Positions 1-9,084 of a stretch of DNA of 64,000 nucleotides are shown here, one piece after another. Each line of letters opens with the position of its first letter. Position 1 is the stretch's first letter. The notes beneath the pieces are model-generated. The model was not told the DNA's origin. It was given only the letters and a program-made list of their open reading frames with translations, and searched no databases. This DNA is from Roseicyclus sediminis. Lineage in GTDB: Bacteria; Pseudomonadota; Alphaproteobacteria; Rhodobacterales; Rhodobacteraceae. The DNA lies in contig NZ_JAOPHT010000010.1 of NCBI RefSeq assembly GCF_025515305.1, forward strand, positions 1 to 64,000, in the 5' to 3' direction. Both the position numbers and the translations under genes were made by a program.

Positions 1-20
1 GGCGCTGCCCCGCAGACCCC

Positions 21-45
21 GGAGTTTCCTGCCAGGATGAAGGAA
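21..45. repeat. Dispersed 3'-end repeat, copy A
   Basis: Identical over 25 bases to 2941-2965 (core CCTGCCAGGATGAAG). It abuts the guaD stop codon by 3 bp, so in guaD sense it reads stop, then CTTCATCCTGGCAGG. Confidence 0.7.
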
Positions 46-48
46 CGC

Positions 49-1338
49 TCAGGCGGTCTTCATCGGTTTTCCCGCGACATAGGTCTGCGTCACCGCCCGG
101 TCGTCGCCCATCATGATGGTCGGAAAGAGCGCCTCCCAGATATCGCCGGCGCGCTCCGTCGCCTGGGCTATGGCGGGGGTGGAGGCGAGGTCCAGCACCG
201 TGAGATCGGCCTCGCAACCGGGCGCGATGCGGCCGATGTGTCCCTGCAGCCCCAGCGCCTCGGCCGAGGCGCCCGTGGCCAGCCACAGAAGCTCGGACGG
301 GTGGAGCGCCGTGCCGCGAAGCTGTGCGACTTCGTAGGCCGCGGCCATGGTGCGCAGCATCGAGAAGGAGGAGCCGCCGCCGGTGTCGGTGGCGAGCCCC
401 ACCCTGAGCCTCGCGCGCAGGCCCATGTCGAAAAGGCCCGAGCCGATGAAGGTGTTGGAGGTTGGGCAATGCACCAGCGCCGCCCCGACCTCGGCCAGTC
501 GGTCGATCTCGCGGGGCTCGAGATGGATCGCGTGGCCGTAGAGGCCGTTCCGGCCCAGAAGCCCGTAGGTCTCGTAAGTGTCGAGATAGTCGCGGGCCTC
601 GGGGTAGAGCGATTTCGCCCAGGCGATCTCGTCGGTCTGTTCGGAGATGTGGGTCTGCATCAGGCAGTCGGGATGCTCGGCCCAGAGGCTGCCGAGCGCG
701 TCGAGCTGCGCCACGGTGGACGTGGGCGAGAAGCGCGGGGTGATGACGTAGGAGAGCCGCCCGCGCCCGTGCCAGCGCCGCAGGAGCGCGAGGCTGTCGT
801 CGTAGGCCGATTGTGCCGTGTCGCGCAGGAAGGGGGGCGCCGTCTCGCGGTCCATGCAGGTCTTGCCGGCCAGAACCCGCATGCCGCGCGCCTCGGCCGC
901 CTCGAAGATCGCGTCGACGCTCGCGGGGTGGATCGTGCAGTAGCTGCAGACGGTCGTGGTTCCGTTGACGAGCAGGAGGTCGAGGTAGCGCCCGGCCACC
1001 TCGCGCGCGTAGGCGGGATCGGAAAACCGCGCTTCCTCGGGGAAGGTGTAGGTGTTCAGCCAGTCGATCAGGCGCTTGCCCCAGGAGGCGATGATCGCGG
1101 TCTGGGGATAATGGGCATGGGCATCGACGAAGCCCGGCACGATCAGCGCCGCGCCATGGTCGTCCACGGGCAGCGCGGGGTGGCGCGCGCGGAGCTCCGG
1201 GGCGGGGCCGACCTCGGCGATGCGTCCGTCACGGATGAGGACGGCGCCGTGCCGCTCGTGGTGGACCGCCTCGGGGCCCGTGAGCCTGGGGTCGGCATCG
1301 AGGGAGAGGGTCTGCCCAAGGATCAGCCGTTCGGTCAT
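49..1338 (-). CDS. guaD: Guanine deaminase (amidohydrolase superfamily)
   Basis: Predicted to hydrolyse guanine to xanthine and ammonia in purine catabolism, in the cytoplasm. The 429-residue protein has the amidohydrolase fold markers in order: the metal-binding HAH in DAHAHYPQ, the mid-protein QTHISEQ segment, GHAIHL, and the late ATDTGGGSSFSML segment whose Asp is the expected catalytic/metal ligand. Length fits bacterial GuaD (about 430-440). An in-frame ATG lies 14 codons upstream (1380), but the start giving MTERLILGQ matches the usual beginning. It is divergent from mgtE. Its stop is 7 bp from a GATGAAG-type repeat. A related aminohydrolase such as chlorohydrolase or adenosine deaminase-like is less likely. 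Confidence 0.9.
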   Translation of the reverse strand: MTERLILGQTLSLDADPRLTGPEAVHHERHGAVLIRDGRIAEVGPAPELRARHPALPVDDHGAALIVPGFVDAHAHYPQTAIIASWGKRLIDWLNTYTFPEEARFSDPAYAREVAGRYLDLLLVNGTTTVCSYCTIHPASVDAIFEAAEARGMRVLAGKTCMDRETAPPFLRDTAQSAYDDSLALLRRWHGRGRLSYVITPRFSPTSTVAQLDALGSLWAEHPDCLMQTHISEQTDEIAWAKSLYPEARDYLDTYETYGLLGRNGLYGHAIHLEPREIDRLAEVGAALVHCPTSNTFIGSGLFDMGLRARLRVGLATDTGGGSSFSMLRTMAAAYEVAQLRGTALHPSELLWLATGASAEALGLQGHIGRIAPGCEADLTVLDLASTPAIAQATERAGDIWEALFPTIMMGDDRAVTQTYVAGKPMKTA

Positions 1339-1462
1339 GCGCGTGCCCCCGGTCTGCATCTGTGGCCGGGATCCCATCATCCCGGCGGGTCATTCATAGC
1401 CGCGCACCACGCGCTATGTTAGGTGCAAATCGACGTTCGGCGAGGCGACGGGACAGAGTGAG

Positions 1463-2863
1463 ATGAACGAGCAGACCGACGATATCCGCGAGGACACCGC
1501 CGAGGAGGCGCGGGACGGCTACGCGCTCGACGAGAGCCTGCGCCGGTCGTTGCGTGCCGCTGTCGAGGCCGGCGACGTCTCGGTCATCGACGCGTTGATG
1601 GAGCCCTTGCACCCCGCCGACATCGCCGACCTTCTCGAACAGGTCTCGGCGGGCGAGCGCGCGGCCTGGCTCGCGCTCTGGTCCAAGGGGATCGACGGCG
1701 AGGTCCTGTCGGAGCTCGACTGGGGCCTGCGCGAGGAGGTGATCGGCCTGCTGCCGCCAGAGGTCGTGGCCGAGGCAGTCCGCGAACTCGATTCGGACGA
1801 CGTGGTCGACATCCTCGAGGATCTCGAGGACGAGCAGGCCGCCGCGATCCTGCTGGCGCTCGACGATCGTGACCGGACGGCGGTCGAACAGGCGCTGGCC
1901 TATCCCGAGGAGACGGCCGGCCGCCTGATGCAGCGCGAGGTCGTGCACGCGCCCGAGCACTGGAGCGTGGGCGAGATGATCGACTACCTGCGCGCCCACA
2001 AGACCGACCTGCCCGAGCAGTTCTACCATGTGATCCTGACCGATCCGCGGCTGAAGCCCACGGGCTACGTCACGCTTGGCCGGCTTCTGTCGACGGAGCG
2101 CAAGACACCGCTGGCCGAGATCACGGAGGACAGTTTCCGCATCATCCCCGCGACGCAGGACGAGGACGAGGTCGCCTATGCGTTCAACCAGTATCACCTG
2201 ATCTCGGCCCCCGTCGTGGACGAGGACGGACGGCTTGTCGGTGTCATCACCATCGACGACGCGATGAACGTGCTCGACGAGGCGAACGAGGAAGACATCC
2301 TGCGCCTGGCCGGCGTGGGCGAGGAATCGAGCATCTCCGACCGGGTCGTGGAGACGGCGAAACAGCGCCTGCCCTGGCTGCTGGTGAACCTCGTGACCGC
2401 GATCCTCGCCTCGCTGGTGATCGCGCAGTTCGAGGATGCCATCGCGCAGATCGTGGCGCTGGCGGTGCTGATGCCGATCGTCGCTTCGATGGGGGGGAAC
2501 GCGGGGACCCAGTCGCTGACCGTGGCCGTGCGCGCGCTGGCCACGAAGGACCTCACGAGCGCGAACCTGATGCGGGTGGTCAGCCGGGAGGCCATGGTGG
2601 GCCTCATCAACGGCGTGCTCTTCGCGGTGGTGATGGGGATCGTGGGGCTGATCTGGTTCGGCTCGCCGATGCTTGGCGCGGTGATCGCGGCGGCGATGGT
2701 GATCAACCTCCTGGCGGCGGGTCTGGCCGGGATTCTCATCCCCGTGGTGCTGGACCGCCTGCGGATCGACCCGGCGCTTGCCTCGGGGGCCTTCGTGACG
2801 ACGGTGACGGACGTCGTGGGCTTTTTCGCCTTCCTGGGTCTGGCGGTGATCTTCCTGCTCTGA
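1463..2863 (+). CDS. mgtE: Magnesium transporter MgtE
   Basis: Mg2+ channel/transporter of the inner membrane. The 466 residues follow the MgtE plan: an acidic superhelical N domain (about 40-140), a pair of CBS domains (about 150-270), then a C-terminal membrane domain with about five helices from residue 300. The pore signature MPIVASMGGNAGTQS is intact. The length is typical. ATG is preceded by a purine-rich stretch (gacagagtgag). Gating by cytoplasmic Mg2+ through the N and CBS domains is family knowledge. No leader riboswitch is visible in the 124 bp upstream. Confidence 0.95.
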   Translation: MNEQTDDIREDTAEEARDGYALDESLRRSLRAAVEAGDVSVIDALMEPLHPADIADLLEQVSAGERAAWLALWSKGIDGEVLSELDWGLREEVIGLLPPEVVAEAVRELDSDDVVDILEDLEDEQAAAILLALDDRDRTAVEQALAYPEETAGRLMQREVVHAPEHWSVGEMIDYLRAHKTDLPEQFYHVILTDPRLKPTGYVTLGRLLSTERKTPLAEITEDSFRIIPATQDEDEVAYAFNQYHLISAPVVDEDGRLVGVITIDDAMNVLDEANEEDILRLAGVGEESSISDRVVETAKQRLPWLLVNLVTAILASLVIAQFEDAIAQIVALAVLMPIVASMGGNAGTQSLTVAVRALATKDLTSANLMRVVSREAMVGLINGVLFAVVMGIVGLIWFGSPMLGAVIAAAMVINLLAAGLAGILIPVVLDRLRIDPALASGAFVTTVTDVVGFFAFLGLAVIFLL

Positions 2864-2938
2864 CCGGCGTCCCGGGGCGAAGCCGCGTCCTCACGCCCCC
2901 GGTGCCCGGGAGCGATCGGCCGCGGCTGGTGCCTCCGG

Positions 2939-2965
2939 CGGGAGTTTCCTGCCAGGATGAAGGAA
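2939..2965. repeat. Dispersed 3'-end repeat, copy B
   Basis: Copy of a repeat whose right end reads CCTGCCAGGATGAAG. It shares 25 identical bases with positions 21-45 of this window. It sits between two convergent genes (mgtE and the 1142-residue protein gene), close to the stop codon of the latter. Confidence 0.7.
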
Positions 2966-2983
2966 GCGCGGGCCGGGGGATGA

Positions 2984-5900
2984 TCAGCCGGGAATGTCGA
3001 GCGTGACGGTGCGCCCGCCACGGACATATTGCAGCGTGCTCTCGCCGATGGCGGCGACGCGGCCGCCGTCGAGCCTGTCGCCGACGCCCACGCGCACGAA
3101 GCGGCCCGAGGGAAGGCGAACCAGCGCGCGGCGGTCCGAGGGCGTGCCCGTGACCCCGATCAGGTTGATGTTGCGCAGGCGAAGCTCGCCCCTCTGGGTC
3201 GCGGCGCGGGCCACGTCGGCATTCGACGGGATCGAAGGGCCCGGGGCGATGGCGGCGGCCTCGACGACGGGGCCTTCGGGGGCGGGCGCGGCGCGGTCCG
3301 CATTGGCGATGAGGGTCGCCATGTCCGAGGGGCGCGTGGCCGGAACCAGCGAGCGGGCGACCGCGAACTGGCTGGCATCGATCGGACCCGCATCCGGGGC
3401 CGGGGCAGCCGCCTCGGTGACCTCCGCCGCGGCGTCGTCGCCGGGGAAGAGCGAGGCGGCTGCCGCGGTTCCGGTCCCGGTCGACGGGATGGCGCGGGGC
3501 TGCGGCTGAAGAAGGCTGGCGCGGGCGGTTGCGGGGGCCGCATTGGGCAGGGCCGGCGCCTCGACCGCGCCCAGATCGTCGGGCCGTGGCGTCGGGCGGA
3601 AGGTTCCCAGGATCGCGTCCTCGATGCTGAAGCTCGGTGCCGGCGGCGGCAGGTCGACCTCGCGCGGGCGCGGGATCGCGGCGACGGGTGGCGGGCCCGC
3701 AGTGACGAGGACGCCGTCGGGTGTGACGACACCCTCCGGCGTCGCGGCGACGAGGCCGGACGCGTCGGTCGCGGGGCTGGTGCCGAAGGGCGGCGGCGGC
3801 GGGATCCGGCGCAGCGTTTCGGCGGGGTCGAGCCGGGGCGCAGGAAGGGACACGGCATCGAGCGCGCCGACGGCCGTATCCACCGAGGCGAGGCTCAGGT
3901 CGGACAGGCTGTCCAGCGGCGCGACGTCGGGCCGGTCGGGGGGGCGTTGCCAGATGCGGTATTCCTCGTAGACCGCCTGCGTTTCTTCGAGCGACGGCAG
4001 CACGTCCTGGGGAAGAGGCGGCAGGGGCGGCACCGGCGGGGCCGCCGCGACCTCGACGGTGCCGGCGGCCGGGGCCTCGGAGGCAGCGGGCAGGGGCGGT
4101 TCCGCCTCCGTTGCCTCCTCCGTTGCCTCCTCGAGTGCGGCGAGGTCGATTCCGTCCGCCGCGGCCTCGTCCTCCGGCGCGGGGGTGATCTCGGTCCCGG
4201 CCAGGTCCGGCGACGCCTGGGCGGGGGCTTCGTCGAGCAGTTCGCCGGGCGGCGCGCCCGACCCGGCAATCTCTCCGATGGCGGGCGGTGCGGTGATCGC
4301 CTCGGGCGGCGCGGGCGCATCGAACGGGTCCTCGCTCGCCACTTCGGACCCGCTACCGAAGAGCCGCGCGACCGGGCTATCGGGCAGGAACAGGGCCGAC
4401 CATACCGCGATGGCCGCAAGGAGGATCAGCAGGATGATCGTCAGGAGCAGGCCGGTCCTGATCGACGGGCCTGGCGCCTGCTCGGTCTTGCGCCCGAGAA
4501 GCCCGCCTGTCAGCGCGTCGTCGTCGGTCTGAAGGGGGGCAGGCCGGGCCGGTGCGGATCCGGGCGGCGCCCCGTCCGTCTCGCGTCCGCGCAACGCCGC
4601 GCCGAGGGCGGAGAGGCGTCCGGCTCCATCCGCGCTGAGGCTCGGTGCGTTCGTGGCAGGCTCGGGTGCTTCGGTCGCCGGGCCGGGCCGGTTCTGCCCG
4701 ACGCGGGACACAAAGCCCTTCAGCCGCGCCCCGAGGGATCCTGCCGCTGTGCCTGTCTCCGGCCCGGCGCGCGTGCCGTCACCGGGCTGGGCCGCGGCGG
4801 TCAGGCCCGACAGGCGGCCCTTGCGAGGCGCTTCGGCCTGGCCCGTACCGCGCCCGGGCGGCAGGACGGGGCGTGCGGATTTGGCGTCGCCGCGCCTTGG
4901 CGCGGGCCGCAGCGCCGCGTCCTCGTCTTCCGCCGCGCCGCCCGGTCCACGGTTCCGGCTTGCGTCCCGCACGCGCGACAGGCGCTCTGCCAGCGGATTG
5001 CGGGCCGATACGTCGTTCTGATCCGCCGCGTCGCCACGGGGTGCGCCGTCCGTCAGGCCGCCGATCCGGGATTTGCGCGTGCCGGTGGAGCTTGACCCGT
5101 CATCGTCCCGGTCGCGGGCGGGAACACGGTCGCGCCGCGCCGAGAATTCCGGGGTCGGTTCCGATCCGATGGCCGCGCTCGCCTTGCGGGCCGCGAGAAC
5201 GGCCGAGGACGGCGCGGGGGGCAGGTCGTCGTCGTCCGCCCCAGCCGCGGCTTCATCGTCGAGCGGTGTCACCGGCCCGGTGAGCGCGGGATCCTCGAGC
5301 GGCGGCGTCTGCGCCTCCGCGGTGACGGTGGCCTCCTCGCTGGCCGACGTGTCTTCGGCGTCCTGTTCCACCTCGCCGCCGAAGCCGCCCAATGGCGCCT
5401 CGACGGCATCCGAGGCGGCGGCGATGACTTCCTCGGGGTCGCGGTCGGCGGCCTCTGCCTCGGCTTCGGCGGCCGCATCATCCGTCTCCGCCGTGTCCGC
5501 GTCCGTCGCGTCCGTCGTATCCGTGTCCGCCGTGTCCGGGGCGGCCTCGTCGACGGCCGCGTCCGCAGCGGCGGCCTCCGCGTCGGAGGCGTCCTTCCCG
5601 TCGGTTTCGCCCCCGGTCTCAGCCGTCTCAGGCGTCTCGTCCGTGGCGGACTCGTCCGGAAGGCTTTCGTCGGCCACGTCCGGCTCCCGGCCATCCTCCG
5701 TGGACGCGGCCACCGCGTCCTCGTCCGCCCCGGGGGCCGATTCGGTCGCCGTCTCGTCGTCGCCGTCAGTCTCAGCTTCCGCCCCGTCTTCTGCCCATGT
5801 GTCGAGGCCGAAGGCGATTCCTTCCTCGGGGAAGCTCAGGCCATGCGCCTCGGGGGCGAGATCGAACAGCGGCACGCCTGGGAATCGTTCCTGCGGCGGC

Positions 5901-6412
5901 GTCGCGGCGAAGCCGGACACGTTGAAGCCGTGGCCCTCCGCGAAGGCGCGCGCCTCGTCCAGCGTCTCGCGCGCGACGACGGCAAGCTTCACGCGATCCT
6001 CGTCGACGGTGCGCCAATCGTAGAGCAACTCCGACACCGCGTAAGGCGTAAGGCCCTCGAGTCCTTCCTCGATGCGGAACGCCGTCAATTCGGGATCGTC
6101 CGTCGGCGCCGTCAGCGAGGTATAGAGGATCTGGTCGTCGGGCAGCATGACGAGCGTCGGGCAATGCTCGCCCTCGCGCGCCTCACCGGCCGCGCGCAAC
6201 TTCGCCATCGCCTTGTCGAGGTCTGGCGCTGAGAACTCGGTGTCACCGAGGAATGTCCAGTGGCCCGCGGACTGGCGATGGGCCAGCGCGATGCCGTTGG
6301 ACGAAAGAAACAGGGCTACATGTACCGTCAAGGCGGACCTCTGCCGTAGTCTTGCCGGGTCATCTCCCGGCAATCGCTCTTCCATATAGGAAGCTTGCGC
6401 CCGCGGAAACAT
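2984..6412 (-). CDS. Large acidic/proline-rich bitopic protein with pilus/secretion-type end domains
   Basis: A 1142-residue protein with no full-length function I can name. The N-terminal ~170 residues (beginning near VALFLSSNGIALAH) look like the cytoplasmic domain of PilM/GspL-type proteins. Then comes a long Asp/Glu/Ala/Thr-rich stretch (about 200-650), one transmembrane helix at about 650-676 (LLLTIILLILLAAIAVWSA), a Pro/Ala/Glu-rich periplasmic linker, and a compact last ~70 residues resembling the PilP/GspC HR domain (LIGVTGTPSDRRALVRLPSG). ATG codons at 6412 and 6385 are both possible. No pilus or type II secretion genes are nearby. The orientation and a scaffold role are inferred. 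Confidence 0.8.
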   Translation of the reverse strand: MFPRAQASYMEERLPGDDPARLRQRSALTVHVALFLSSNGIALAHRQSAGHWTFLGDTEFSAPDLDKAMAKLRAAGEAREGEHCPTLVMLPDDQILYTSLTAPTDDPELTAFRIEEGLEGLTPYAVSELLYDWRTVDEDRVKLAVVARETLDEARAFAEGHGFNVSGFAATPPQERFPGVPLFDLAPEAHGLSFPEEGIAFGLDTWAEDGAEAETDGDDETATESAPGADEDAVAASTEDGREPDVADESLPDESATDETPETAETGGETDGKDASDAEAAAADAAVDEAAPDTADTDTTDATDADTAETDDAAAEAEAEAADRDPEEVIAAASDAVEAPLGGFGGEVEQDAEDTSASEEATVTAEAQTPPLEDPALTGPVTPLDDEAAAGADDDDLPPAPSSAVLAARKASAAIGSEPTPEFSARRDRVPARDRDDDGSSSTGTRKSRIGGLTDGAPRGDAADQNDVSARNPLAERLSRVRDASRNRGPGGAAEDEDAALRPAPRRGDAKSARPVLPPGRGTGQAEAPRKGRLSGLTAAAQPGDGTRAGPETGTAAGSLGARLKGFVSRVGQNRPGPATEAPEPATNAPSLSADGAGRLSALGAALRGRETDGAPPGSAPARPAPLQTDDDALTGGLLGRKTEQAPGPSIRTGLLLTIILLILLAAIAVWSALFLPDSPVARLFGSGSEVASEDPFDAPAPPEAITAPPAIGEIAGSGAPPGELLDEAPAQASPDLAGTEITPAPEDEAAADGIDLAALEEATEEATEAEPPLPAASEAPAAGTVEVAAAPPVPPLPPLPQDVLPSLEETQAVYEEYRIWQRPPDRPDVAPLDSLSDLSLASVDTAVGALDAVSLPAPRLDPAETLRRIPPPPPFGTSPATDASGLVAATPEGVVTPDGVLVTAGPPPVAAIPRPREVDLPPPAPSFSIEDAILGTFRPTPRPDDLGAVEAPALPNAAPATARASLLQPQPRAIPSTGTGTAAAASLFPGDDAAAEVTEAAAPAPDAGPIDASQFAVARSLVPATRPSDMATLIANADRAAPAPEGPVVEAAAIAPGPSIPSNADVARAATQRGELRLRNINLIGVTGTPSDRRALVRLPSGRFVRVGVGDRLDGGRVAAIGESTLQYVRGGRTVTLDIPG

Positions 6413-6472
6413 GTCCCCACGGTCGCAGCCCCCATATCGGCGGATTCCAGTCTAACGCGGATTCGGCCGCAT

Positions 6473-6513
6473 AAAAAGCCTTGCGGGCCAGCCCGTTGCA
6501 GGGCGGCCCGCAG
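6473..6513 (-). terminator. Rho-independent terminator of metY
   Basis: On the minus strand, just after metY, TGCGGGCC and GGCCCGCA pair with a second inner GCCC/GGGC pairing, followed by GGCTTTTTATG. The stem plus T-run is a standard terminator and separates metY from the large gene downstream. Confidence 0.75.
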
Positions 6514-6515
6514 CC

Positions 6516-6544
6516 TGTGGATAAGTCGGCAGTCCTGTGGATGA
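6516..6544. promoter_or_regulatory. Pair of DnaA-box-like sequences
   Basis: TGTGGATAA (6516-6524) is the exact reverse complement of the DnaA box TTATCCACA. TGTGGATGA (6536-6544) differs at one base. The two are 20 bp apart in the same orientation, between the metY stop and its terminator. Function is unproven; chance cannot be excluded. Confidence 0.35.
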
Positions 6545-6559
6545 ACGGGCGGCGCCGAC

Positions 6560-7852
6560 TCAGGCCGTCGCCGCCGAAAGAGCCCGGTCGAGATCGGCGA
6601 TCAGGTCGTCGGCATCCTCGATGCCGATGGACAGGCGCACCACGTTGGGCGCCGCGCCCGCGGCCTTCTGCTGCTCGGGCGTGAGCTGCCTGTGGGTGGT
6701 GGAGGCCGAGTGGATCACCAGGCTCCGCGTGTCGCCGAGGTTCGCCACGTGGCTGAAGATCTCGAGCGAATCCACAAGCTTGACGCAGGCTTCGTAGCCA
6801 CCCTTCACCGCGAAGGTGAACAGCGCGCCGGCCCCGCGGGGACAGATCTCGCGGCCGCGCTCGTAGTAGGGCGAGGAGGGCAGGCCGGCGTAGGTCACGT
6901 AATCCACGCGCGGGTCGTTCTCGAGCCAGGTGGCGATCTTTACCGCGTTCTCCACGTGACGCTCCATCCGCAGGCTGAGGGTCTCGATCCCCATGAGCGT
7001 GTAGTGCGCCGCCTGCGGGTTCATCGTCATGCCGAGGTCGCGCAGGCCGATGGCGATGCCGTGGAACGTGTAGGCGAGCGGTCCGAAGGTCTCGTGGAAC
7101 TTCAGGCCGTGATAGGCCGGCTCGGGCGCCGATAGCGAGGGGAACTTGTCCGAGGCCGACCAGTCGAACCTGCCGGAATCGACGATCGCCCCGCCCGTGA
7201 CGGTGCCGTTCCCGGTGAGGTATTTCGTGGTGGAATGGACGACGAGCGTCGCGCCGTGCTCGATCGGACGGCACAGGTAGGGAGTTGCCGAAGTATTGTC
7301 CACGATGAGCGGCAGGCCCGCTGCGTCGGCCACGGCGGCGATGGCGGGCAGGTCGGTGATATAGCCGCCGGGGTTGGCGATGGATTCGCAGAAGACGGCG
7401 CGCGTGTCGTCATCGATGGCGGCGCTGACCGCGTCGAGGTCGTCGAAGTCGACGAATTTCGCCGACCAGCCGAAGCGCCGGATCGTCTGGCTGAACTGAG
7501 TGACGGTGCCGCCGTAAAGCCGTGTCGACACGACGATGTTGCGCCCCGGCGCCATGAGCGGGAAGAGCGCCATGATCTGCGCGGCGTGTCCGGACGAGCA
7601 GCAGACTGCGCCCACGCCGCCCTCCAGCGTCGCGATCCGTTCCTGCAGGACGGCGATGGTGGGGTTCGTGAGGCGCGAGTAGATGTAGCCGACTTCCTGC
7701 AGGTTGAAGAGGGCCGCGGCATGTTCCGCATCGCGGAAGACATAGGCCGTGGTCTGGTAGATCGGTGTCTGCCGCGCGCCGGTGGCCGGGTCGGGGCGTG
7801 CGCCCGCATGGATCTGCAGCGTGTCGAAACCGTAGGTCGGGCCGTCGGTCAT
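6560..7852 (-). CDS. metY: O-acetylhomoserine aminocarboxypropyltransferase (sulfhydrylase)
   Basis: PLP enzyme of the Cys/Met metabolism family that makes homocysteine (or methionine) from O-acetylhomoserine and sulfide or methanethiol. The 430 residues begin TYGFDTLQIHAGARPD, typical of MetY. The PLP lysine lies in STTKYLTGNGTVTGG and the family tail DADDLIADLDRAL is present. ATG at 7852 follows a GGGGGAGAGAG ribosome site; in-frame codons further upstream are unlikely. A second PLP sulfhydrylase, metZ, sits at the far end of this window, so two homocysteine routes may coexist. Confidence 0.92.
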   Translation of the reverse strand: MTDGPTYGFDTLQIHAGARPDPATGARQTPIYQTTAYVFRDAEHAAALFNLQEVGYIYSRLTNPTIAVLQERIATLEGGVGAVCCSSGHAAQIMALFPLMAPGRNIVVSTRLYGGTVTQFSQTIRRFGWSAKFVDFDDLDAVSAAIDDDTRAVFCESIANPGGYITDLPAIAAVADAAGLPLIVDNTSATPYLCRPIEHGATLVVHSTTKYLTGNGTVTGGAIVDSGRFDWSASDKFPSLSAPEPAYHGLKFHETFGPLAYTFHGIAIGLRDLGMTMNPQAAHYTLMGIETLSLRMERHVENAVKIATWLENDPRVDYVTYAGLPSSPYYERGREICPRGAGALFTFAVKGGYEACVKLVDSLEIFSHVANLGDTRSLVIHSASTTHRQLTPEQQKAAGAAPNVVRLSIGIEDADDLIADLDRALSAATA

Positions 7853-8175
7853 GGGTCTCTCTCCCCCGTTTGAATCCGTGTCGCGGCAAGGATTAGGCCA
7901 TGGCGCGGTCAGCGACAATCGCGGGGTTTCGGGAAAGGCCGGGCGTTCCGTGGACCGCGGGCGCGCGGGACCCCCGTGCCGTCGCGCCCTGGTCCGGCGG
8001 CCGTGCGTCCGCCGAGATGTCCATTGCGCAGGCCGCGCAAGGCGCTTCGAGGCGCCTCGCCAAAGCGGTCCGCGACCCGCGTGTCGCCGCGCACGCGACC
8101 CGATGCCACTGGACGGCCCGCGGCACTTGGGGCAAAACCCCAGCGACCGGAAGCCATGCCGAAAGGGCCCCGCCC
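7853..8175. other. Intergenic divergent region metY / NDUFA12-like gene
   Basis: 323 bp between two divergent genes. It must hold both promoters, but I see no convincing -35/-10 pair or riboswitch. An in-frame ATG at 7900 would extend the NDUFA12-like protein by 92 residues of non-conserved, low-quality sequence and is rejected. Confidence 0.5.
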
Positions 8176-8553
8176 ATGCTCGATTTCCTCAAGCGCCTCG
8201 TCACCTGGTGGAACGGGCAGACGCTCGGCACCCAGATCTTCACCGCGCGCAATGGCGTGAAGGTGGGCGAGGACGAGGCCGGCAATGTCTTCTACCGCAC
8301 GCGCGACGGCAAGCGGCGTTGGGTGATCTTCAACGGCGAGGCCGAGGCAAGCCGGGTCAGCCCGGACTGGCACGGCTGGCTGCACCACACCTGGGACGAG
8401 CCCCCGACCGAGCGGCCGATGGTGCACAAGGCGTGGGAAAAGCCGCACCTGCCGAACCTCACCGGGACGGCGCAGGCCTATGCGCCGGTCGGGTCGATCC
8501 GCCGCGCCGAGCCGGAGCAGCGCCGCGACTACGAGGCCTGGAGCCCGGAGTGA
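8176..8553 (+). CDS. NDUFA12-like subunit of NADH:ubiquinone oxidoreductase
   Basis: Homologue of the mitochondrial complex I accessory subunit B17.2/NDUFA12, found in alphaproteobacteria. It probably binds the peripheral arm at the inner membrane. The 125 residues carry the family core: [20 protein letters not shown] followed by [15 protein letters not shown]. Length fits the bacterial family when ATG 8176 (MLDFLKRLV) is used. It is followed 66 bp later by mlaD. The aat-accBC neighbourhood is common in Rhodobacterales. Confidence 0.9.
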   Translation: MLDFLKRLVTWWNGQTLGTQIFTARNGVKVGEDEAGNVFYRTRDGKRRWVIFNGEAEASRVSPDWHGWLHHTWDEPPTERPMVHKAWEKPHLPNLTGTAQAYAPVGSIRRAEPEQRRDYEAWSPE

Positions 8554-8619
8554 CGGCAATCGTCCGGCCGGCAAGGATGCGCGCCGTCTCGCCACGGGGC
8601 GACGCGAGGGAGGGCCGCA

Positions 8620-9084
8620 ATGGCCGAGCGTGACGACACGATCGCGGAAATCCTGGTCGGGGCGGCGGTTCTGGCCGCGGCTGCGGGGTTCTTCTTCTAT
8701 GCGTCCTCCGTCTCGGATGGCGGCACGATGCGCGGCGCCGATGTCTACGAGCTGTCGGCCTCGTTCCGGTCGGCCGAGGGGATCACCGTGGGCACCGAGG
8801 TTCGCATGGCCGGCGTGCGGGTGGGGACGGTGACGGGCATGGCGCTCAACCCCGAGACCTTCCGAGCCGATACGACCTTCACCGTCTCGGGCGACCTCGA
8901 ACTGCCCGACGACAGCGCCGTGGCGGTCGCCTCCGAGGGCCTGCTGGGCGGCAGCTTCGTCGAGATCATCCCCGGCGGCTCGCCCTTCGTGCTGGAGCCC
9001 GGGGCCGAGATCCTCGATACCCAGAGCTCGGTCAGCCTCATCACGCTCCTGATGCGCTTCGTGACCGGGGAGAACGGATCGTGA
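8620..9084 (+). CDS. mlaD: MlaD-type MCE-domain lipid transport protein
   Basis: Periplasmic, membrane-anchored component of the Mla phospholipid transport system that maintains outer-membrane asymmetry. The 154 residues have one N-terminal membrane anchor (EILVGAAVLAAAAGFFFYA) and one MCE domain with the pattern GITVGTEVRMAGVRVGTV and the GLLGGSFVEI loop. The ribosome site gagggagggcc is well placed. The other mla genes (ATPase, permease) are not here. The stop overlaps the next gene's GTG. Confidence 0.9.
   Translation: MAERDDTIAEILVGAAVLAAAAGFFFYASSVSDGGTMRGADVYELSASFRSAEGITVGTEVRMAGVRVGTVTGMALNPETFRADTTFTVSGDLELPDDSAVAVASEGLLGGSFVEIIPGGSPFVLEPGAEILDTQSSVSLITLLMRFVTGENGS

Noticed and set aside
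37-1422. Long plus-strand open frame of 461 codons over guaD
   Set aside because: It is antisense to guaD, Arg/Gly-rich with no domain, and typical of high-GC shadow frames.
1339-1462. Mg2+-sensing leader riboswitch before mgtE
   Set aside because: The gap is only 124 bp including the guaD promoter side, and no M-box-like pairing is visible.
6516-6544. DnaA boxes as a replication origin
   Set aside because: Only two boxes, no A/T-rich unwinding element and no dnaA, hemE, parAB or repABC nearby.
7900-8175. N-terminal extension of the NDUFA12-like protein
   Set aside because: The extra 92 residues look like translated intergenic DNA; the family begins at MLDFLKRL.
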